From Lachnospiraceae bacterium (GTDB lineage Bacteria; Bacillota; Clostridia; Lachnospirales; Lachnospiraceae), in NCBI GenBank assembly GCA_900768755.1, contig CAAGDV010000003.1:1-7982 (forward strand): 7,982 nucleotides of DNA. The letters run 5' to 3'. Below are positions 1 to 4,556 of this stretch, in pieces; within the stretch, counting starts at the first letter, position 1, and the number at the start of each line of letters is the position of its first letter. Made by a program: the position numbers and the translations under genes. The notes below the pieces were generated by a model that saw only the letters and a list, made by a program, of their open reading frames with translations, was not told where the DNA came from and did no database searches.

Positions 1-69
1 GAATGTGTGGCACAGAGATGTGACTTGATTAAGAAGAATTTAGAATATCTGAAGAGCGTAGAAAAATAG
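1..69 (+). CDS. C-terminal tail of an upstream gene, possibly GH130_1 mannosylglucose phosphorylase (partial)
   Basis: An open frame runs from the first base to a TAG stop at 67-69 and encodes 22 residues ending in LIKKNLEYLKSVEK. Only the tail is present, so the family cannot be proven. The pattern CVxQRxxLIxKNLxYL resembles, from memory, the end of GH130 subfamily 1 enzymes (4-O-beta-mannosyl-glucose phosphorylases). A GH130_1 gene directly before a GH130_2 gene is the known arrangement in Lachnospiraceae mannan loci such as that of Roseburia. A sugar 2-epimerase tail is an alternative. The stop lies 40 bases before the next start codon, on the same strand, which fits one operon. That this is coding is fairly likely; the family assignment is inference. 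Confidence 0.5.
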   Translation, partial: ECVAQRCDLIKKNLEYLKSVEK

Positions 70-79
70 AGAATAAGGA

Positions 80-95
80 TCCGGTTATGACCGGA
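80..95 (+). promoter_or_regulatory. Small perfect hairpin just before the GH130 ribosome binding site
   Basis: TCCGGT (80-85) and ACCGGA (90-95) form a 6-base-pair stem with a TATG loop. It sits between the upstream stop codon and the AAAGAGG ribosome binding site at 98-104. No T-run follows, so it is not an intrinsic terminator. It could stabilise or process the transcript between the two genes, or it may be chance. Function is unknown. Confidence 0.3.
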
Positions 96-109
96 AGAAA
101 GAGGTGCTT

Positions 110-1135
110 ATGTCAGACGTGAAGATGATAAGTGCGCCGGTACCAAATGTCCCATGGCAGGACAGACCGGCAGATGACAATCATGATGCTCCAATCTGGA
201 GATATACAGAGAACCCGATCATCGGAAGAAATCCGGTTAAGGGCGTTGCAAGAATCTTTAACAGTGCGGTTGTTCCTTTTGAAGGGAAATTCGTAGGTGT
301 GTTCCGTGGAGAACAGGTCAACGGCATTCCTTACATCTACCTTGGTGAGAGTGAGGATGCAATCCACTGGGATTTCAGTGAGGAGAAGATCAAATTCGTA
401 GACGAAAACGGGGAACCATTTATGCCGGTATATGCATATGATCCAAGATTGGTTAAGGTGGAAGACACATATTATGCAATCTGGTGTCAGGATTTCTATG
501 GCGCAGCAATCGGAATTGCGAAGTCAAAGGATCTGAAGACATTTGTCCGGATTGAGAATCCATTCCTTCCGTTCAACCGGAATGCGGTTTTGTTCCCAAG
601 AAAGATCAATGGTAATTTCGTTATGCTGTCACGTCCGAGCGATAGCGGACATACACCATTCGGCGATATCTTCGTCAGTGAAAGCCCGGATATGGTTTAC
701 TGGGGTAAACACAGACATGTGATGGGCAAGAGCAGCGAGTGGTGGGAATCACTCAAGATCGGCGGCGGTGCTGCTCCGATCGAGACATCCGAAGGATGGC
801 TGTTGTTCTACCATGGAGTTGCAGGAACCTGTAATGGCTATGTATATTCAATTGGCGGCGCAATTCTGGATATTGATAATCCGTCCATTGTGAAGTATCG
901 TTGCGAGAACTTCCTTCTTACACCGGAGGAGTGGTATGAGGAGCGTGGGTTTGTACCAAATGTCTGCTTCCCATGTGCAACGATTCATGACAGCGAATCC
1001 GGAAAAATCGCAATCTATTATGGTGCAGCTGACAGTTATGTCGGTCTTGCATTTACAAAGCTTGATGAAATCGTAGATTACATCAAGAATCACAGTGTTA
1101 TAACAACGTCCGATACTGAGATCGGTAGAAGATAG
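110..1135 (+). CDS. GH130 beta-mannoside phosphorylase (probably 1,4-beta-mannooligosaccharide phosphorylase)
   Basis: This 341-residue cytoplasmic enzyme should cleave beta-1,4-linked mannosides with phosphate, releasing alpha-mannose 1-phosphate. GH130 features seen are NPIIGRNPVKG near residues 36-46, IFNSAVVPFEGKFVGVFRGE at 49-68, and YDPRL at 110-114. Asp111 in YDPRL lies at the position of the family's proposed general acid. RPSD, GGGAAP and GWLLFYHG follow, as expected for the five-bladed propeller. The length of about 340 residues fits subfamily 2 better than the longer subfamily 1. There is no signal peptide. ATG at 110 is chosen because AAAGAGG at 98-104 precedes it by 5 bases; the in-frame GTG at 104 overlaps that site. 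Being followed by manA supports mannose catabolism. Beta-mannosyl-N-acetylglucosamine phosphorylase is an alternative, because substrate cannot be read from the sequence alone. Confidence 0.88.
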   Translation: MSDVKMISAPVPNVPWQDRPADDNHDAPIWRYTENPIIGRNPVKGVARIFNSAVVPFEGKFVGVFRGEQVNGIPYIYLGESEDAIHWDFSEEKIKFVDENGEPFMPVYAYDPRLVKVEDTYYAIWCQDFYGAAIGIAKSKDLKTFVRIENPFLPFNRNAVLFPRKINGNFVMLSRPSDSGHTPFGDIFVSESPDMVYWGKHRHVMGKSSEWWESLKIGGGAAPIETSEGWLLFYHGVAGTCNGYVYSIGGAILDIDNPSIVKYRCENFLLTPEEWYEERGFVPNVCFPCATIHDSESGKIAIYYGAADSYVGLAFTKLDEIVDYIKNHSVITTSDTEIGRR

Positions 1136-1204
1136 TTCGTTATATATAGCGTAATGAGCCTCCCAACCGCTCATATGCAAAAACATATAAATTTTTTCAT
1201 ATTT

Positions 1205-1239
1205 TCCCCGGATCGTAGCAGCCTCTGCGATTCTGGGGA
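1205..1239 (+). promoter_or_regulatory. Long GC-rich hairpin in the manA upstream region
   Basis: TCCCC at 1205-1209 pairs with GGGGA at 1235-1239. The stem continues through GG/TC (one G-T wobble; T1234 bulged), ATCG (1212-1215) with CGAT (1228-1231), a TAG bulge, then CAG (1219-1221) with CTG (1225-1227) around a CCT loop. Neither strand has a T-run immediately after the stem, so it is not a simple terminator. It looks like a structured RNA element, but its family is not recognised. Confidence 0.4.
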
Positions 1240-1260
1240 GCCCTCTAAAAATAAGAAAGA

Positions 1261-1288
1261 ATACGTGAGATGCAAGTGAATCACGTGT
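1261..1288 (+). promoter_or_regulatory. Inverted repeat ATACGTGA/TCACGTGT
   Basis: Bases 1261-1268 can pair with 1281-1288 over 8 positions, including one G-T wobble, around a 12-base loop. The element is either an RNA hairpin in the leader or an operator-like dyad. Nothing in the window (the LacI-type protein lacks a helix-turn-helix) identifies a binding regulator. Confidence 0.25.
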
Positions 1289-1290
1289 AC

Positions 1291-1330
1291 GACAACCCCG
1301 GCATGATGAAACAATCAGGCAGGGGTTGTC
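1291..1330 (+). terminator. Hairpin GACAACCCC/GGGGTTGTC, possible weak terminator or attenuator
   Basis: A perfect 9-base-pair stem (1291-1299 with 1322-1330) closes a 22-base loop that contains a second small stem, TGAT (1304-1307) with ATCA (1314-1317). It is followed by TTAGTT and then A/T-rich sequence rather than a clean T-run, so termination would be weak. It ends 36 bases before the manA ribosome binding site. It could end the GH130 transcript, act as an attenuator for manA, or protect processed mRNA. The strong stem is seen directly; the role is inference. Confidence 0.4.
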
Positions 1331-1366
1331 TTAGTTAAAAATTTAAAGAATAAAAAAGATAAAAAT

Positions 1367-1371
1367 GGAGG
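1367..1371 (+). promoter_or_regulatory. Ribosome binding site GGAGG of manA
   Basis: This site decides the start of manA. The ATG at 1365 overlaps it and the ATG at 1374 is only 2 bases away, too close to use. The ATG at 1383, 11 bases downstream, is the plausible start and gives the usual family N-terminus. Confidence 0.7.
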
Positions 1372-1382
1372 TAATGAGTAAC

Positions 1383-2330
1383 ATGAAACAGGAAATACTT
1401 TTTTTGAATCCGGTGTTCACACACAATATCTGGGGGGGGACAAAGCTCCGTGAGGAATATGGCTATGATGTAGAAGGAGACGATATTGGCGAATGCTGGG
1501 GCGTCGCTGCACATGAAAATGGTAATTGTACAATTAAAAACGGGACTTATGCGGGACAGACACTTGCGGGGCTCTGGAACGATCACAGAGAATTATTTGG
1601 AAATATTGATGGTGTGCGTTTCCCTCTGCTTATCAAGATCATTGATGCGAAAGACGATCTGAGTATCCAGGTGCATCCGGACGATATATATGCAGCGGAG
1701 CATGAACATGGTTCCTTTGGCAAGATGGAATGCTGGTATATTTTGGACTGCAAGGAAAATTCCTCGCTTGTAATTGGACATAATGCCAAGACAAAAGAAG
1801 AATTATGTGATATGATAGAAAACAAAAAATGGAAGCAGTTTATCCGGGAGATTCCGGTTAAAAAAGGTGATTTTATCCAGATCGATCCGGGAACCGTGCA
1901 TGCAATCAAAGGAGGCATTACGCTTCTTGAGACACAGCAAAACAGTGACATTACATACCGGGTTTATGATTATGACCGTTTAAGTAATGGCAAACCACGG
2001 GATCTGCATGTAAAACAGAGTATCGATGTGATAACGGTACCTGCCAAGCCGGTAGAGGATAGCATCATCCGGGTTAAGGCAGATAAGGCAAATGAACTCT
2101 GCAAGCTGATACATTGTAAGTATTATACAGTGTATGAATTCGATGTCAGAGGAACTGCGAAGCTGCAGTTAGATTCTATGCCATTTCTGATCCTGTCGGT
2201 TGTGGAAGGCCGGGGCTCCGTGGATGGAAATAAGATAAAAAAGGGCGATCATTTTATATTGCCATATGGATATGATACACCTGTATTTGAGGGAGATATG
2301 AAATTGATTGCATCTACGGTTCGCACGTGA
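1383..2330 (+). CDS. manA: Mannose-6-phosphate isomerase, type I (class I, zinc-dependent)
   Basis: This 315-residue cytoplasmic enzyme interconverts mannose 6-phosphate and fructose 6-phosphate, feeding mannose from the upstream phosphorylase into glycolysis. Type I signatures are clear. The N-terminal LNPVFTHNIWGGTKLRE is at 8-24. QVHPDD supplies Gln96 and His98, Glu116 lies in KMECWYI, and His173 is in PGTVHAI, so together the Zn-ligand set is complete. Arg193 in TYRVYDYDR is the expected catalytic arginine. The length matches the short Firmicutes form (about 315 residues, as in Bacillus). The ATG at 1383 is chosen on ribosome-binding-site spacing. T7 (1399-1405) and G8 (1432-1439) runs lie inside the first 60 bases, and the frame is intact across both. 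The next gene follows after 41 bases, so the two are probably cotranscribed. Confidence 0.93.
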   Translation: MKQEILFLNPVFTHNIWGGTKLREEYGYDVEGDDIGECWGVAAHENGNCTIKNGTYAGQTLAGLWNDHRELFGNIDGVRFPLLIKIIDAKDDLSIQVHPDDIYAAEHEHGSFGKMECWYILDCKENSSLVIGHNAKTKEELCDMIENKKWKQFIREIPVKKGDFIQIDPGTVHAIKGGITLLETQQNSDITYRVYDYDRLSNGKPRDLHVKQSIDVITVPAKPVEDSIIRVKADKANELCKLIHCKYYTVYEFDVRGTAKLQLDSMPFLILSVVEGRGSVDGNKIKKGDHFILPYGYDTPVFEGDMKLIASTVRT

Positions 2331-2371
2331 TATGTTGCTTTTATGGAGAAAATAAAGGGGATATTGCATTT

Positions 2372-4327
2372 ATGAAGAGAAAGACAATCGGTGTTCTTGT
2401 AGGTGGAATTACAGATGATTTCACGAAGCTTCTTTGCCATGGAGTGATGGAACAGGCAAAAAAACTGGATATTAATATAGTTGTAATCCCAGGTAAGTTT
2501 CTTGACCGGGAATATGATGAGACATCCGAAATATACTATGAGTATCAGTATCAGACACTTTTTTCCTATGCAACGAAGGAAAATCTGGATGGTATTATTG
2601 TTGCTTCAAGCTGTATTGGATGCTTTGCAAGCCAAGAAAGAATCCGGGAATTCATGGAAAACTATATCAATATGCCATGTGTGATTGTGGCAGCAGCAGA
2701 AGAAGGACAGGTCTGTGTGCGTTATGATAACGGTGCGGGAATCCGGGAAGGGCTCGAGTATATGATTGATGAACTTGGGTATACAAGAATCGGTATGATT
2801 GGAGGACCAGACTCGAATTATGATGCAAAGGAGCGGAAGAAAACTTATCGGGATGTTTTAGAAAAGCATGGGATTGCCTATAATCCGGATTTGTATGTGG
2901 AGGGCAATCTGACTTCGGAATCCCAGGAGGCATTTCGAACGCTGCTTGACCGGAATCCGGATATGCAGGGAGTGTTCTGTGTGAATGATTCCTGTGCATC
3001 AGGATTTTATGAGGAGCTGAAAAAAAGGGGAATCCTGCCGGGGCGGGATATCTCTGTTATGGGATACGATGATATGGAGTGGACAACGCAGATTTATCCC
3101 ACGCTCTCAACGATCCGGGCGGATGCGGGGAAACTTGGCGCAGAGGCGGTCCGGCTGATTGTGCAGCTTGTCGATGGCAAGCAGGTGGAAAGCAAGGTAT
3201 TTACGACGGAATTTATCAAGCGGGATTCCTTCTGTAGGAAGGATGGTGTGTCTAACCAGGACCGGAGTGTGATTGATGGTTATATCTCCATGAATCACAT
3301 GCTTGCGGAACAGTGGGAAGAAAGAAACAAGACACAGTTCAAGATGAAGACATTTATCCAGAAAGTGCTGAGCTTTGACCGGGGCAATGATAAAAGCTAT
3401 GGCGAAATACTTGGAACGCTGGATTGGCTGGACATCGAGAATGCATTTATATATCTTTATAAAGAGCCAATCATCCATCTGATCGGTGAGCCTTTCGAGA
3501 TTCCGGAACAACTGTATCTGAAGACGAAGGACCTCAAAGAGAAGGTCAGTAATGTGTCTACGGTGAATCAGAAGGTGGCAGCCTCCCGGATGTATGATAT
3601 GGAAAAACTTGGTGTAGAGGAAGCGGGGACATATGTGCTTCTCCCACTGTATTCCAATGAAGTGCTCTATGGTGTATTCCTGTGTGATCTGACGGAAGGT
3701 GTTCTTGTGAACGGCGAATTCCTCGGCAATCAGGTTTCCGCTGCGGTAAAAATGATTTATCTGCTTAAGACAAATGAGGAAATCATGGAACGGCTCGAAG
3801 AGAGTATGGCGATTCTGCAGAAGAATAATCTGATGCTTGATACATTGTCTAAGCATGATCCTTTGACCGGAATCAACAACCGGCGTGGATTCTTTGAGGC
3901 ATCAAAAGAACTGCTCAGGGAATGCAGGGAAGCAGGGAAGCCGGCGACGGTGCTGTATGCAGATATGAACAGCCTGAAAATCATCAATGACCGGTATGGA
4001 CATGACGATGGCGACTTTGCACTCCGGACGATTGCAGACACCATGGTTGCTTCGGTTGGAGATAATGGAATTGTCGGACGTATTGGTGGCGATGAGTATT
4101 GCTGCCTGATCTCCGGCATTGAGGATGCAGATGCGTTTGCGGAAATGATATACCGGGAGTTTGATGCGTTTAACAATCAATGCGAAAAACCATATAAGGT
4201 ATCTGTTTCAATTGGAAGCTGTACGCTTGCGTCGTATGATATGGAAGGTCTGCAATGTGCGATGACGGTGGCCGACGAGAAGCTGTACGAGGTAAAAAAA
4301 TACCGCAAAAAAGACGTGATAAAATAA
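2372..4327 (+). CDS. Soluble LacI/GalR-type sugar sensor fused to a GGDEF diguanylate cyclase
   Basis: This 651-residue protein has no signal peptide, membrane segment or helix-turn-helix. Residues 4-285 form a LacI/GalR-type periplasmic-binding-like domain: GVLVGGITDDF start, RYDNGAGIREGLEYMI at 117-132, GYTRIGMIGG at 136-145, VFCVNDSCASGF at 201-212 and SVMGYDDMEW at 228-237. A linker follows, then a GAF-like region at about 340-465 and a short helical segment at 465-492 that could be a signalling helix. The GGDEF domain covers 493-645, with DPLTGINNRR (496-505), the metal-binding Asp531 in YADMNSLKIIND, and the active-site motif GGDEY (572-576). The RxxD inhibitory site is absent (GDNG there). 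It should make cyclic-di-GMP in response to a ligand, probably a sugar; the ligand is unproven. The start at 2372 follows AAAGGGG (2354-2360); no Shine-Dalgarno match favours the in-frame GTG at 2327. Confidence 0.85.
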   Translation: MKRKTIGVLVGGITDDFTKLLCHGVMEQAKKLDINIVVIPGKFLDREYDETSEIYYEYQYQTLFSYATKENLDGIIVASSCIGCFASQERIREFMENYINMPCVIVAAAEEGQVCVRYDNGAGIREGLEYMIDELGYTRIGMIGGPDSNYDAKERKKTYRDVLEKHGIAYNPDLYVEGNLTSESQEAFRTLLDRNPDMQGVFCVNDSCASGFYEELKKRGILPGRDISVMGYDDMEWTTQIYPTLSTIRADAGKLGAEAVRLIVQLVDGKQVESKVFTTEFIKRDSFCRKDGVSNQDRSVIDGYISMNHMLAEQWEERNKTQFKMKTFIQKVLSFDRGNDKSYGEILGTLDWLDIENAFIYLYKEPIIHLIGEPFEIPEQLYLKTKDLKEKVSNVSTVNQKVAASRMYDMEKLGVEEAGTYVLLPLYSNEVLYGVFLCDLTEGVLVNGEFLGNQVSAAVKMIYLLKTNEEIMERLEESMAILQKNNLMLDTLSKHDPLTGINNRRGFFEASKELLRECREAGKPATVLYADMNSLKIINDRYGHDDGDFALRTIADTMVASVGDNGIVGRIGGDEYCCLISGIEDADAFAEMIYREFDAFNNQCEKPYKVSVSIGSCTLASYDMEGLQCAMTVADEKLYEVKKYRKKDVIK

Positions 4328-4345
4328 TTGGATTAGGAGAATTTT

Positions 4346-4549
4346 ATGAGAAATACATTTGATATGGATAATCTGTTCTTTCGATTTACGTCCAGAATTG
4401 CAGATATTTTTATATTGAATCTGATATTTGTGATAACCTGTATTCCGGTTTTTACAATCGGTGCTGCTGTGACTGCTCTGATATCTACATCGCTTAAGAT
4501 GTCGGAAAATAAAGAGGGGTATATCATTCGGCAGTATTGGAAGGCGTTT
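4346..4549 (+). CDS. YesL/DUF624 family membrane protein, N-terminal fragment
   Basis: The first 68 residues match the DUF624 (YesL) family: a short N-terminal segment with NLFFRFTSRIADIFILNL, a hydrophobic stretch at about 19-46 with CIPVFTIGAAVTAL, and EGYIIRQYWKAF at 57-68. Family members are membrane proteins of roughly 200 residues, often next to carbohydrate transport genes; their function is poorly defined. ATG at 4346 has a good GGAGA site at 4336-4340 and lies 18 bases after the diguanylate cyclase stop, consistent with the same operon. After residue 68 the frame leaves the family and stops 11 residues later at 4583-4585. From there the sequence is antisense to the lyase gene, so the truncation comes from the junction near 4550 rather than natural decay. 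Confidence 0.75.
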
Positions 4550-4556
4550 TCGCTGT
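4541..4556. other. Probable chimeric junction between two unrelated sequences
   Basis: To the left, plus-strand yesL coding sequence is intact up to WKAF (ending at 4549). To the right, minus-strand lyase coding sequence is intact down to about LEYDSEN. Both frames are interrupted within the same few bases, with no stop codon, terminator, insertion sequence or intergenic spacer. Base composition and codon habits change here as well. The exact break cannot be placed better than about 10 bases because the two sequences are compatible over that stretch. A real recombination event is possible but less likely. Confidence 0.75.

Larger units (their letters stand above)
1136..1382 (+). other. Hairpin-rich intergenic region / leader before manA
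   Basis: This 247-base gap holds no credible gene but several possible stems in a row. They are ATGAGC/GCTCAT (1154-1159 with 1169-1174), a weak ATATG/CATAT (1173-1177 with 1184-1188) followed by a T6 run, a long GC-rich stem at 1205-1239, a stem at 1261-1288, and GACAACCCC/GGGGTTGTC at 1291-1330. The other gaps in this cluster are only 40, 41 and 18 bases. I see no convincing -35/-10 promoter pair, although one must be considered, and I do not recognise a known riboswitch core. It could hold the end of the GH130 transcript, a manA leader, or a small RNA. Confidence 0.5.

Noticed and set aside
104..109. GTG at 104 as start of the GH130 gene
   Set aside because: It lies within the ribosome binding site that serves the ATG at 110.
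1186..1191. TATAAA as a -10 promoter element for manA
   Set aside because: There is no TTGACA-like sequence about 17 bases upstream, and the region is A/T-rich enough for chance matches.
1192..1208. T6 run after the ATATG/CATAT stem as an intrinsic terminator for GH130
   Set aside because: The stem is only five A/T-rich pairs and is separated from the T-run, so it would be too weak; it is mentioned only as part of the structured gap.
1154..1279. A 41-residue plus-strand open frame in the gap before manA
   Set aside because: No ribosome binding site precedes its ATG, the composition is not protein-like, and it runs across the strong hairpin at 1205-1239.
2327..2371. GTG at 2327 as start of the LacI-GGDEF gene, overlapping the manA stop
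   Set aside because: The 15 extra residues (ICCFYGENKGDIAF and neighbours) do not look like a sugar-binding domain N-terminus, and the AAAGGGG site favours the ATG at 2372.
3107..3856. Long minus-strand open frame of about 250 codons opposite the LacI-GGDEF gene
   Set aside because: It is antisense to a well-supported gene, has no recognisable domain, and its composition (rich in His, Arg, Ile, Leu) is that of a shadow frame.
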